NCBI GenBank assembly: GCA_045106955.1 | Contig: JBGCFO010000001.1 | Location: forward strand, 71,933-135,932 | DNA: 64,000 bases | Reading direction: 5' to 3' | DNA from: JBGCFO01 sp045106955 | Lineage (GTDB): Bacteria; Pseudomonadota; Alphaproteobacteria; Rickettsiales; Rickettsiaceae | Part shown: piece after piece, positions 34,483-43,889 of the stretch | Numbering within the stretch: the first letter of the stretch is position 1 | How the letters are laid out: each line of letters starts with the position of its first letter | The notes under the pieces: generated by a model | Seen by the model: only the letters and a program-made list of their open reading frames with translations | What the model was told of the DNA's origin: nothing | Databases searched by the model: none | Position numbers and translations under genes: made by a program

Positions 34483-36872
34483 AATTTACATTATCTTGGT
34501 TAAAGAATTTCCTAGAAACAAATGAAGATATACATAGTATATCTCACGCATTAACATCAATAGGCCTTGAAATAGAAGATATTATTGATAGAAGCGATGA
34601 ATTAAAAGATTTTGAAATTGCACAAATAATAGATGCTAAGCCTCATCCAAAAGCTGATAAATTGCACGTGTGTCAAGTTCAATCTAAAGATAAAATACTT
34701 GAAATTGTCTGTGGAGCGCCTAATGCAAGAGCTGGTATTAAAGTTGTGTTAGCTAAAATTGGGTCAGTTATTCCTTGCAATAATTTAATAATTAAAGAAA
34801 CAGAAATTCGTGGCATTAAAAGCTGTGGAATGCTTGCATCTGAAAGTGAATTAATGATAGGCGATGACTCAGATGGCATTATAGAATTGCCAGAGGATAG
34901 CCGGATTGGAGATTCAATAATTCAGTATTATGGCTTGAACGATCCAGTAATTCATGTGAATATAACTCCTAATAGAGGCGATGCTTTAGGAGTGTATGGC
35001 ATTGCAAGAGATCTCGCTGCGAAGGGAATTGGAACTCTAAAAGCAATAAATATTCCAGATATAGCTTATAATTTTGAAAGTAAATTTCCAATTACAGTCA
35101 AAGCTAATAATCTTTGTCCAATTTTTTGTGCGGTTGAAATCAGAAACCTTAAGAATGTTGAATCTCCATTTTGGTTAAAATATTTACTTGAAAAAATAGG
35201 AATAAAATCAGTATCAGCAATTGTTGATATTACTAATTATATTGCATATAGCTTTGGCCAGCCTATGCATGCATATGATGCTGATAAGATAGATTCATTG
35301 CAAGTAAATACCTTAGATTCAAATATAAAATTCAATGCACTTAATGATAAAGAATATAATTTATTAAGCGGTGATTTAGTAATTACAAACGACCAATCCA
35401 TTGAATGTTTAGCTGGTATTATTGGCAGTAAAAATAGCAGTTGTAGCTTGGATACAAAAAGAATTATTTTAGAATCAGCGCTATTTGATCCCGATGCAAT
35501 ATCCAATACTGGCATGAGACTACAAATTCATACTGATTCTCGTTATCGCTTTGAAAGAAAGATTGATCCTCAGTTTTGTCAGAATGCATTAGCAATTGCA
35601 ATAGATTTAATTGTTAATATTTGCAATGCAGATCTATCTAATACCGATAGAATAGAAGTCTCTCAACCTATTATCATTAAAAGCACGAATTATATCCATA
35701 ATAATCTAAAAATCTCGTTTGATTTTATTAAAAACCAAATTGGGTTTGAAATTTCACAAGATAAAATAATATCCATCTTGCAAAAACTTGGCTTTAAACC
35801 AGAAGCAGACAAAGATGCTTTGAATATAATTATTCCATCTTGGAGAAATGATATTAATATCAAGCAAGATATTGTAGAAGAGATATTGCGCATATATGGG
35901 TATGATGTAATACCTAAAATTCCATTGCCTAATATGAATATATCGCGTGTGTTAGATAGGAATCAATCACGCATTTTTGATATAGGAAGAATCATGGCAA
36001 ATATTGGGTATGATGAGGTATTGACATGGTCATTTATGAGTAATACAACCGCTAAATTGTTTAGCGACATAGATGATAATTTATTTTTGGCTAACCCTAT
36101 TAGCGATGATTTAGATTACATGAGGCCAAATATCATACCAAATTTATTGAATATTGTTTTTAAAAATCAATTAAGATCAATTACAGATATTTCGATATTC
36201 GAGAGTGGTCCAGTATTCTATAATCATAAGAATGAAATGCAATTTATATGCTGTGTAAGATCTGGCTTTAATTGCAGGAGAAATCCACATGAAAACAGGA
36301 GATTATTTGATATATTTGATATTAAATCTGATTTATCTGTAATTATGGATTATATCGGCATTCCTCTTGATAGATGTCAATTAGTTAATACTCAAATGCG
36401 ATATTATCATCCAACACGATCTGCATCAATTAATTTAGGGAAAAATGTTTTAGGTTATATAGGTCAAATACATCCAAAAATTTTAGCGCATTTCAATATT
36501 AAGCAAAATGTATTTGCGTTTGAATTAAATTTAGATAATATACCTCTTTCTAAACCAAAGTTTGGTAAATGCCAGGCATATGTTAAATCCGATTTTCAAA
36601 ATAATATACGAGATTTTGCATTTGTCGTAGATAAAAAAATTAAAGTAAGTGAGATTATTGCTTGTATTAAAAATACAAATAAAAAATTAATCAAAAATGT
36701 TGAATTATTTGATGTATATTCAGGAGAACAATTGGGTCTTCAAGAGAAATCAATTGCATTTTCTGTAAATATCCAATCAGATGTCAAAACATTGACCGAA
36801 GAAGAATTGCAAAGCATTAGTGATGAAATTATTTCAAATGTAAAGCTGAAATTCCATGCAATATTACGTTAG
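34479..36872 (+). CDS. pheT: Phenylalanyl-tRNA synthetase beta subunit
   Basis: Large subunit with tRNA-binding and editing functions. Domain order is complete: MKFTLSWLKNFLE opening, the OB-fold tRNA-binding domain (about 40-150, HPKADKLHVCQVQ and EIRGIKSCGMLAS), the B3/B4 editing domain (SVSAIVDITNYIAYSFGQPMHAYDADKI), B5, the inactive catalytic-like core and a C-terminal anticodon-binding fold (DFAFVVDKKIKVSEI). 797 aa is normal. Coupled to pheS by a 4-bp overlap; ends 44 bp from the convergent maeB. Confidence 0.98.
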   Translation: MKFTLSWLKNFLETNEDIHSISHALTSIGLEIEDIIDRSDELKDFEIAQIIDAKPHPKADKLHVCQVQSKDKILEIVCGAPNARAGIKVVLAKIGSVIPCNNLIIKETEIRGIKSCGMLASESELMIGDDSDGIIELPEDSRIGDSIIQYYGLNDPVIHVNITPNRGDALGVYGIARDLAAKGIGTLKAINIPDIAYNFESKFPITVKANNLCPIFCAVEIRNLKNVESPFWLKYLLEKIGIKSVSAIVDITNYIAYSFGQPMHAYDADKIDSLQVNTLDSNIKFNALNDKEYNLLSGDLVITNDQSIECLAGIIGSKNSSCSLDTKRIILESALFDPDAISNTGMRLQIHTDSRYRFERKIDPQFCQNALAIAIDLIVNICNADLSNTDRIEVSQPIIIKSTNYIHNNLKISFDFIKNQIGFEISQDKIISILQKLGFKPEADKDALNIIIPSWRNDINIKQDIVEEILRIYGYDVIPKIPLPNMNISRVLDRNQSRIFDIGRIMANIGYDEVLTWSFMSNTTAKLFSDIDDNLFLANPISDDLDYMRPNIIPNLLNIVFKNQLRSITDISIFESGPVFYNHKNEMQFICCVRSGFNCRRNPHENRRLFDIFDIKSDLSVIMDYIGIPLDRCQLVNTQMRYYHPTRSASINLGKNVLGYIGQIHPKILAHFNIKQNVFAFELNLDNIPLSKPKFGKCQAYVKSDFQNNIRDFAFVVDKKIKVSEIIACIKNTNKKLIKNVELFDVYSGEQLGLQEKSIAFSVNIQSDVKTLTEEELQSISDEIISNVKLKFHAILR

Positions 36873-36916
36873 TTAATATTTTGACAGCTTTACAAAATAT
36901 ACAATTTCTAAATTGA

Positions 36917-39172
36917 TCACTCAGTGTTTATTGCGTCAAATGCAGCAAATGCAGCTAGTGTAACTATTTCAGAAGTTGTAGAACGCATTGGCACTATTTG
37001 CACTGGGTGAGTAAAACCATCTAGAATTGGACCGATTAACACTCCATGCCCCAATGTTTGTAGTAATTTTGTAGATATTGCAGCAGAGTTTAGCCCTGGC
37101 ATGATTAAAACATTTGCTGGGCCAGATAATTTGCAAAATGGATATATTTTATGCAAATCTTTACTTAATGCGACATCTGGCCTCATTTCCCCATCATATT
37201 CAAAATTTAGATCCATTGTATCCAATATTTTGACAGCTTCTCTTACAGCTTTATTTCTTGTTTTTTCTGGGCTGCCAAAATTTGAAAAAGACAGTAATGC
37301 TACCCTTGGTTTATGACCCATAAGCTTTGCTTTTTGAGCTGTTTGTATTGTAATTTCTACTAGATCTTGCGCACTTGGCATTTCACTAATATTATTATCA
37401 GCTATAATTAAGTTATGATCTTTTGAAATTAGAGCAGAATATGCTAAAATTCTTTTATTATTTTTTGCTGGTATTATCTTAACTATGTCATCTAGTGCGT
37501 TAAAATAGTTTTTTGTTAGACCAGTGACCATGGCGTCGGCATCACCACATTCTAACATGCAAGCTGCAAATACATTTTTATCACTTTTAACTAATTTTGC
37601 ACAATCTCTGTATAAATAGCCTTTACGTTGTAGTTTTTTATATAATATATCAATATATTTTTGCAAATCCTTTGCAACGGCTGCATTTGATATTTGTATA
37701 CCATCTAGAGATCCTTGTATTTTATCGATAATAGGATCTATTTTATTTTTTCTTCCAATAAGTATTGGCTTTGCATAGCGATGTTCTTGTATTGTGATTG
37801 CAGCTTTAATAATTTCTTCTTCTTCCCCTTCCGCAAAAATTAAACGCTGTGGGTGTGCAGCAATTCGATCAAATACTGAATTCATGTACACAGATGTTGG
37901 ATTAAGACGTGCATATAATTTCTCTTGATATTTTTCAATATCAAAATGCTCTTCTTTGGCAACATTGCTCTTTATTGCAGCTTGGGCTACTGCTAATGGT
38001 ACAACTGTAATTAATCTAGGGTCAAAAGGAGTTGGAATGATATATTCTGAGCCAAAATTCATGCTATAATCAGGATACACCTTCAATACTTCATTTGGAA
38101 CAGGGGTCTGAGCTAAGTCTGCGATTGCATTAACTGCAGCAATTTTCATCTCTTTATTAATGGTAGTGGCGCGTACATCTAAAGCGCCTCGGAATATATA
38201 TGGGAAGGCCATAACATTATTTACTTGATTTGGATAATCCGACCTTCCAGTTGCTATTATTGCATCACTTCTTACGGATTTTACGTCTTCAGGTAAAATT
38301 TCTGGATCTGGATTAGCTAATGCTAGTATTACAGGGTTTTTTGCCATAGATGCAACCATATCTTTTGTAACCGCGCCTTTTACCGATAGACCTAAAAATA
38401 CATCAGCTCCATTCATTACTTCTTCTAGTGTGCGTAAATTCGTATCAACGCAATACTTTTCTTTCCATTGATTCATCCCTTCTTTGCGATCTTTATATAT
38501 AACTCCCCTAGTATCACATAATATGATGTTTTGTTGTTTAATGCCAAGTTCGATAAATAGTTCAGCGCTAGCAATTGCAGCAGCTCCAGCTCCGCTAATT
38601 ACAATTCGCATAGAATCTAATTTTCTATTAGTGATTTTTGCAGAATTAAGAATTCCAGCTGCAGCAATAATTGCTGTTCCATGCTGATCATCATGAAATA
38701 CTGGAATATTCATGATTCTCTTCAATTCTTTCTCAATAATAAAACATTCTGGAGCTTTAATATCCTCTAGATTAATCCCCCCCCAGCTATATTCTAAATG
38801 TTTTACAACATTGATAAATTCTTCTGGGTTATTTGTGCTAACTTCCAAGTCTATTGCATCAATGTCGGCAAAATGTTTAAATAAAATAGCTTTGCCTTCC
38901 ATAACAGGTTTTGCAGCAGCTGCCCCTAAATTTCCCAATCCAAGAACTGCAGTGCCATTGGAGATAACTGCAACCATATTGCCGCGAGATGTGTATTTGT
39001 ATATATTATTTTGGTCTTTTTGAATTTCTAAACATGGAGCAGATACCCAAGGAGAGTATGCCAAAGAAAGATCATCTTGCGATAACAAAGATTTTGTGGC
39101 TGTGATTGATATTTTTCCTGGTTTATCATTTTCATGATACGCAAGAGATTCGTTATATTTAGATTTATTCAT
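36917..39172 (-). CDS. maeB: NADP-type malic enzyme with phosphotransacetylase-like domain
   Basis: Malate to pyruvate oxidative decarboxylation, feeding pyruvate from dicarboxylates. The malic domain (about 1-420) has GLGNLGAAAAKPVMEGKAILFKHFADIDA, IPVFHDDQHGTAII, the Rossmann VISGAGAAAIASAELF and LALANPDPEILPEDV. The C-terminal third (about 430-751) is the phosphotransacetylase-like regulatory domain (FAEGEEEEIIKAA, VALLSFSNFGSPE). 751 aa is full length. One oddity: the near-invariant AYSPGV near residue 40 reads AYSPWV. The next gene upstream, an AEC-family carrier, overlaps by 4 bp and could import its substrate. Confidence 0.95.
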   Translation of the reverse strand: MNKSKYNESLAYHENDKPGKISITATKSLLSQDDLSLAYSPWVSAPCLEIQKDQNNIYKYTSRGNMVAVISNGTAVLGLGNLGAAAAKPVMEGKAILFKHFADIDAIDLEVSTNNPEEFINVVKHLEYSWGGINLEDIKAPECFIIEKELKRIMNIPVFHDDQHGTAIIAAAGILNSAKITNRKLDSMRIVISGAGAAAIASAELFIELGIKQQNIILCDTRGVIYKDRKEGMNQWKEKYCVDTNLRTLEEVMNGADVFLGLSVKGAVTKDMVASMAKNPVILALANPDPEILPEDVKSVRSDAIIATGRSDYPNQVNNVMAFPYIFRGALDVRATTINKEMKIAAVNAIADLAQTPVPNEVLKVYPDYSMNFGSEYIIPTPFDPRLITVVPLAVAQAAIKSNVAKEEHFDIEKYQEKLYARLNPTSVYMNSVFDRIAAHPQRLIFAEGEEEEIIKAAITIQEHRYAKPILIGRKNKIDPIIDKIQGSLDGIQISNAAVAKDLQKYIDILYKKLQRKGYLYRDCAKLVKSDKNVFAACMLECGDADAMVTGLTKNYFNALDDIVKIIPAKNNKRILAYSALISKDHNLIIADNNISEMPSAQDLVEITIQTAQKAKLMGHKPRVALLSFSNFGSPEKTRNKAVREAVKILDTMDLNFEYDGEMRPDVALSKDLHKIYPFCKLSGPANVLIMPGLNSAAISTKLLQTLGHGVLIGPILDGFTHPVQIVPMRSTTSEIVTLAAFAAFDAINTE

Positions 39173-40095
39173 GTTAAACCTGCTATGTACATTATAATTG
39201 ATATAGATATTACGGAGAATATAATAGAGTATGTAATGATTGATGTCATGGATTCTATGTCTCCACCAAGTTGTCTAGATAATACGTACGATGTGTTTGC
39301 GCAGGGAACGCAACTGTATAGTATTGCAATAGATTTTTCAATTCCGCTAAGAGGTATTACTGTAAGCATTATTGCTATAGTAACAAGAGGCATAAATATT
39401 AATTTAATGAGATTTGCAAATACAACATAGTTTAAATGTGTACTGATAGATTTTAATTGTAGCTCCGCTCCTACAACTAACATACCTATAGCCAAGGCAG
39501 AATCTCCTAAGCAACTAATGCATTTACTGATTCCTATATTTATTTGAATATCATAGATATTAAATATAAATCCTATTGCGCTTGACATTATCAATGGATT
39601 AGTTGTAACTAACTTGATAAACATCATAGGGTTGTTTTTTTGATTATGCGGTATGTATATTGCAAAAATTATAATTGTTAGAACGTTAGTAAAGATTATC
39701 ATATATGCCGCGATAACAGTGCATATACCAAGGCTTTTAATCCCTAATAATGAACTACTTAACGCAAAAAATACATAATTACTATATCTAACAGAACCTT
39801 GGAAGATAGAGGTAAAGACTATACCGTCTATATTATTTCTAATTTTATATATAATGACAAATATGGCTGTAATTACTACAGATGACATGAGCAAGACGAT
39901 TATTTTAAATATATCGTGAGCTACAAAATCAACTTGAGAAATGTAGTTAAAAAGCATGCACGGAAATAATATAAAATAGGATAATTTTTCTAATCCACGC
40001 CAAAAATCATCAGCTGAGAACCACATATTTTTAATGATATTACCTAGTAATGTAATTAAAAATATAGGCAATGTGCTAAAAAAGACATCAGTCAT
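39169..40095 (-). CDS. AEC-family (auxin efflux carrier type) membrane transporter
   Basis: Polytopic inner-membrane protein of 308 residues with about ten hydrophobic helices in two five-helix halves. Family features include the N-terminal PIFLITLLGNIIKNMWF, RYSNYVFFALSSSLLG (cf. RfRNtgF/R-x-N motif region), LGDSALAIGMLVVGAEL, and a late SCVPCANTSYVLSRQLGGD. Bacterial members transport malate or malonate. Overlap of 4 bp with maeB suggests it supplies malic enzyme with C4 substrate; that is inference from context. Confidence 0.85.
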   Translation of the reverse strand: MTDVFFSTLPIFLITLLGNIIKNMWFSADDFWRGLEKLSYFILFPCMLFNYISQVDFVAHDIFKIIVLLMSSVVITAIFVIIYKIRNNIDGIVFTSIFQGSVRYSNYVFFALSSSLLGIKSLGICTVIAAYMIIFTNVLTIIIFAIYIPHNQKNNPMMFIKLVTTNPLIMSSAIGFIFNIYDIQINIGISKCISCLGDSALAIGMLVVGAELQLKSISTHLNYVVFANLIKLIFMPLVTIAIMLTVIPLSGIEKSIAILYSCVPCANTSYVLSRQLGGDIESMTSIITYSIIFSVISISIIMYIAGLT

Positions 40096-40300
40096 TTTAA
40101 GATCACTTACTTGTTATTATACTTCCTATATGCAAGAGCAACACTCAATAATAACATATTTTGTTAATTAATGCGAATTTTACTATTTAGGATATCTTGC
40201 AATAATTGTTTTAATCGGGTTTATGATACAAGGACCTTGCATTTTAATGTTAAATCATATAAAATCTAATAGCTCATTTTATGTATTTTCTGAAAATTTT

Positions 40301-41068
40301 ATGTCTAAGGTGTTTTTAAATGGTCAAGTTGGTCGTATTGAGGGTTTCTATTCCCATTCTAGAGCAGAAGCGCCATTAGCATTGTTGCTTCATCCTCATC
40401 CGGAATATCACAGCGTTGTTGATAGTGATGTTATGAATAATATATACGATATATTGTTTAATCATGGATATAATACACTTAAAATTAATTTTAGAGGAAT
40501 TGGCTTATCAGAAGGTTCCTTTGATTGTGGAACCGGGGAAATGATTGATGCTGCAACCGCATTAGATTGGCTTCAAGCTCATAATCAAAATTCTGGCAGG
40601 ATTTTAGTTGTTGGCCTTTCATTTGGAGCGTGGATTGCAATGCAGTTAATTATGAGAAGGCCAGAAATTAATGATTTTATAGCTATTTCTCCACCAGTAG
40701 ATAATTATGATTTTTCATTTTTATCGCCGTGTCCCATATCAGGTATGTTTGTAAGAGGCTCGAATGATAGCGTGGTTTTGGAAGAGTCTGTATTAAGAGT
40801 GATAGAAAAACTACAAAAACAAAGTAATATATCTATTGAATATCAATTTGTAAGGGGAGCAGATCATTTTTTTCGCGGTAAAGTCAAAAAGTTAGGGAAT
40901 ATAGTGCAAGAATATATTACATCACACTCTCCAAATAAAGATTTCATTATACCACCGCAATTTGAAGCTGTTCAAGATGATAGGCAATTTGAAGATCAAA
41001 CAAAAATCAAAGATGATAATTGTTCTATAGAACAGGGACAAGAACTCCAAGAACTAATTCTTGATTAG
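40301..41068 (+). CDS. Alpha/beta hydrolase of the Rickettsiales-conserved small type
   Basis: Predicted cytosolic serine hydrolase of unknown substrate. I choose the ATG at 40301 (an in-frame ATG at 40223 exists), because the conserved family opening (FNGQVGRIEGFY.HS...APLALLLHPHPEY) begins right there. Nucleophile elbow GLSFGAW (Ser), strand-helix INFRGIGLSEGSFD, and the final catalytic His in RGADHFFRGK are visible. 255 aa is typical, with a C-terminal acidic tail of ~30 residues. The last 44 bp overlap the convergent anmK, so the messages are antisense at their 3' ends. Confidence 0.82.
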   Translation: MSKVFLNGQVGRIEGFYSHSRAEAPLALLLHPHPEYHSVVDSDVMNNIYDILFNHGYNTLKINFRGIGLSEGSFDCGTGEMIDAATALDWLQAHNQNSGRILVVGLSFGAWIAMQLIMRRPEINDFIAISPPVDNYDFSFLSPCPISGMFVRGSNDSVVLEESVLRVIEKLQKQSNISIEYQFVRGADHFFRGKVKKLGNIVQEYITSHSPNKDFIIPPQFEAVQDDRQFEDQTKIKDDNCSIEQGQELQELILD

Positions 41069-42194
41069 CTCCAGTAGTTGTTTTAAAATTACTTGGTAAC
41101 CCTTTTATATAACGTGCTGCTAAATATGCAAAAGCCTGGGATTCTATAAAATCTGTATCAATTTTATTGTCATCTACTAATTTGGATTGTTGTTTTTTGA
41201 TTTGTACTTTTATTCCATTCCTGATAGAGCTATTCTTTGCCCCTCCGCCACATAGATAAATTATTTTTGGATAATTTGGTAATTGTTCCAAACCTTTGCA
41301 AATAGATGCTATTGTAAATTCTGTTAAGGTTGCAATTTGATTTTGTTTTTCAATCTTTTCATCTAGTAGACAATGTGCAAAATCATGAAAATGATTACGA
41401 TTTAATGATTTTGGTGGAGCTTGATTGAAAAAATCATTTGCAATAAATTGTCGCACTAGTTTTTTTTGCACTATTCCCATTTTTGCAGTTTGACCATCAA
41501 TATCATATGATTGATTATATAATTTTAGCATTGCATCATCAATAAGCGCACAACCAGGACCGGTATCAAATGCAATAATAGATTCTTGATTTATATAAGT
41601 TAAATTAGCAACTCCACCAATATTAATGACTGCAATTGGATTATGTGTATATTGAAGAAATAGCGCTTTATGAAATATTGGTACTAGTGGCGCGCCTTGA
41701 CCATTATAAGCCATATCTTTCCTTCTAAAGTCATATACAACATTAATTTTTGTTAAAGCGCTTAATAAATGTGGATTACCAATTTGCATTGTTATAGATT
41801 GCGTTGGATCATGGTATACCGTGTGACCATGAAAACCAATTGCAGAAATATCATCCGCATTAATTTCAAGCCTTTTTAATAATGATTGAATTAAATATAC
41901 ATTATATATTGTAAATTGTTTTTCAATTGGTAGCAGCTTATCAGCACTTAGTTTATGTAGTTTTTTTAGTTTCTTTTGGAATTGTGATGGATATATAAAA
42001 AAATCATTTGCGATAATTTCTATATAATCTGTTCCATTAGTTTTTATAATAGAAATATCAATTCCATCGCAAGATGTACCACTCATTAAACCAATGACAA
42101 GAGTGTTTGAAGGATTATTTGTTAAAGCTTTGCGCCTTTGAATATTTTGTTGTAAAGCTTTAGATAGTCTATGAAAGCTACTATGTTTTGTCAT
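41025..42194 (-). CDS. anmK: Anhydro-N-acetylmuramic acid kinase
   Basis: Peptidoglycan-recycling kinase that opens the anhydro bond of anhydroMurNAc and makes MurNAc-6-phosphate. The phosphate-binding signature GLMSGTSCDGIDIS is near residue 34, GFHGHTVYHDP and INIGGVANLTYI follow, and the late IYLCGGGAKNSSI is the second ATP-site loop. 389 aa is close to the usual ~370-390, with a basic N-terminal extension of ~25 residues. It fits functionally with the lytic transglycosylase at 6890-8755. Confidence 0.95.
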   Translation of the reverse strand: MTKHSSFHRLSKALQQNIQRRKALTNNPSNTLVIGLMSGTSCDGIDISIIKTNGTDYIEIIANDFFIYPSQFQKKLKKLHKLSADKLLPIEKQFTIYNVYLIQSLLKRLEINADDISAIGFHGHTVYHDPTQSITMQIGNPHLLSALTKINVVYDFRRKDMAYNGQGAPLVPIFHKALFLQYTHNPIAVINIGGVANLTYINQESIIAFDTGPGCALIDDAMLKLYNQSYDIDGQTAKMGIVQKKLVRQFIANDFFNQAPPKSLNRNHFHDFAHCLLDEKIEKQNQIATLTEFTIASICKGLEQLPNYPKIIYLCGGGAKNSSIRNGIKVQIKKQQSKLVDDNKIDTDFIESQAFAYLAARYIKGLPSNFKTTTGANQELVLGVLVPVL

Positions 42195-42358
42195 TGGTTA
42201 TTTAAATATATTGTATAATTTTTCTTTATCTATTAAATATTATTTGTATTATAGGTTTATATATAATCAAAAAACTTAGTTTAAACGATATAAAAACAGT
42301 CATAATACAAAGAAGTTATAATATATTATATAAACATAATCAAAAACTAAAAGAGATA

Positions 42359-43198
42359 ATGAAGAATCATATAATTAAAATCCGTCAAAATAATATTCAA
42401 ATTGCTAACCATTTGCCCTTTACCTTAATAGCAGGTCCATGCCAAATTGAAAATTTAGATCATGCATTATTTATTGCCGATAAGTTAATGCATATTACAT
42501 CTGAACTTAATATTAATTTTATCTATAAATCTTCATTTGATAAAGCTAATAGAACAAGCGTTTCTGGAATGAGAGGAGTTGGGCTAGAAAATGGATTAGA
42601 TATTTTAAAGAAAGTTAAAGAAAAAATTGGCTGCCCAATTGTCACAGATGTTCATAATGAAACTCAATGCGCAATTGTATCTGAAGTAGCAGATATATTA
42701 CAAATTCCGGCGTTTTTATGCAGACAAACAGATCTTTTGGCTGCCGCAGCTAAAACACAAAAAATTATCAATGTTAAAAAAGGGCAATTTTTAGCTCCAT
42801 GGGACATGGCAAAAGTATATGAAAAATTAATTTATTTTGGCGCTAAAGACATATTGCTTACAGAGCGAGGAACGTCCTTTGGTTATAACAATCTTGTATC
42901 TGATATGAGATCTTTAAGTATCATGGCAGAGATTGGTGCTCCAGTAGTATTTGATGCGACCCATTCTGTACAAAAGCCAGCTAGTCAAGGTCATGCCAGC
43001 TCTGGCGAAAGGAAATATGTTGCATTGCTATCTAAAGCAGCTATCAGTGTTGGCATTGGCGCTTTGTTTATAGAGACTCATCAAGATCCTGATAATGCTC
43101 CAAGTGACGGGCCTTGTATGGTAAAATTAGATGATATGAAAGCATTATTAACTATGTTGAAAAAATACGACAATATTTGTAAAGAAAATATTGTGTAA
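42359..43198 (+). CDS. kdsA: 3-deoxy-8-phosphooctulonate synthase KdsA
   Basis: Condenses PEP with arabinose-5-phosphate to make Kdo-8-phosphate for LPS inner core. The active-site motifs LIAGPCQIEN, YKSSFDKANRTS, GCPIVTDVHNETQC (Cys/metal-type region), LLTERGTSFGYNNLVSDMRS and VFDATHSVQKP are intact. 279 aa is normal. Its presence implies a Kdo-containing LPS or remnant of the pathway. No other kds or lpx gene is in the window. Confidence 0.97.
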   Translation: MKNHIIKIRQNNIQIANHLPFTLIAGPCQIENLDHALFIADKLMHITSELNINFIYKSSFDKANRTSVSGMRGVGLENGLDILKKVKEKIGCPIVTDVHNETQCAIVSEVADILQIPAFLCRQTDLLAAAAKTQKIINVKKGQFLAPWDMAKVYEKLIYFGAKDILLTERGTSFGYNNLVSDMRSLSIMAEIGAPVVFDATHSVQKPASQGHASSGERKYVALLSKAAISVGIGALFIETHQDPDNAPSDGPCMVKLDDMKALLTMLKKYDNICKENIV

Positions 43199-43342
43199 TT
43201 CATTGCCATTATTTGTATGATATATTATCTTTATTCTGTATAATATATTGTCTATATTTTAGTTTTATTAATTTCCGTAGATAATAGTTCAATGAAAACT
43301 AGATATTCTCTAAAAATAAGATATATAACGATTAATTAAAAA

Positions 43343-43879
43343 ATGAAAGACTTAGAAACAAACAAGATTATTGCATCGATTTTATTAGCAAGTTTAATAA
43401 TTATGATTACAGCGATGATTGCTAATGTTTTATACAGGCCAAACTTAGCTTTAGATCAAAGGGGATACAGCATTGATGTATTCGAAGAAGATTCTGTCGC
43501 TGGTCTTGATAGTTCTAGCTCTGTATTTAAACCTAATATAGAGGAGTTGATGAACAACGCTAATGCACAATCTGGTAAGAATTTAATTAAAAAATGCTTA
43601 ACATGCCATACTTTCGATAAAAATGGACCAAATAAAGTGGGGCCAAATTTATGGAATATTGTTGATGCAAAAAAAGCTGATGTAGCTGGTTTTAAATATT
43701 CTAAAGCATTAGAAGATAAAGGTGGGATTTGGGATTTAGAAAGCTTATTTCAATTTTTATATAAGCCAAACAAATTTATACCAAAGACTAAAATGTCATT
43801 TATCGGTTTAGCAAAACCTCAAGAAATAGCTGACGTTATCAAGTATTTGCAAGAATTTGCAAGTTCAAAAGCTCAATAA
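43343..43879 (+). CDS. Membrane-anchored class I cytochrome c (CycM-like)
   Basis: Periplasm-facing electron carrier between the bc1 complex and cytochrome oxidase in alphaproteobacteria. An uncleaved N-terminal anchor (about 11-29, SILLASLIIMITAMIANVL) is followed by a linker rich in Ser/Asp, and a c-type domain with haem motif CLTCH (near residue 89), KVGPNLWNIVDAKK and the distal Met in TKMSFIGL. 178 aa and this layout match CycM/c552-type proteins. It is followed 10 bp later by murJ, possibly co-transcribed. Confidence 0.9.
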   Translation: MKDLETNKIIASILLASLIIMITAMIANVLYRPNLALDQRGYSIDVFEEDSVAGLDSSSSVFKPNIEELMNNANAQSGKNLIKKCLTCHTFDKNGPNKVGPNLWNIVDAKKADVAGFKYSKALEDKGGIWDLESLFQFLYKPNKFIPKTKMSFIGLAKPQEIADVIKYLQEFASSKAQ

Positions 43880-43889
43880 TTGGCGATGA

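Noticed and set aside
38712..39023. Plus-strand 103-residue frame inside maeB
   Set aside because: Mirror of the strongly conserved malic-enzyme coding region.
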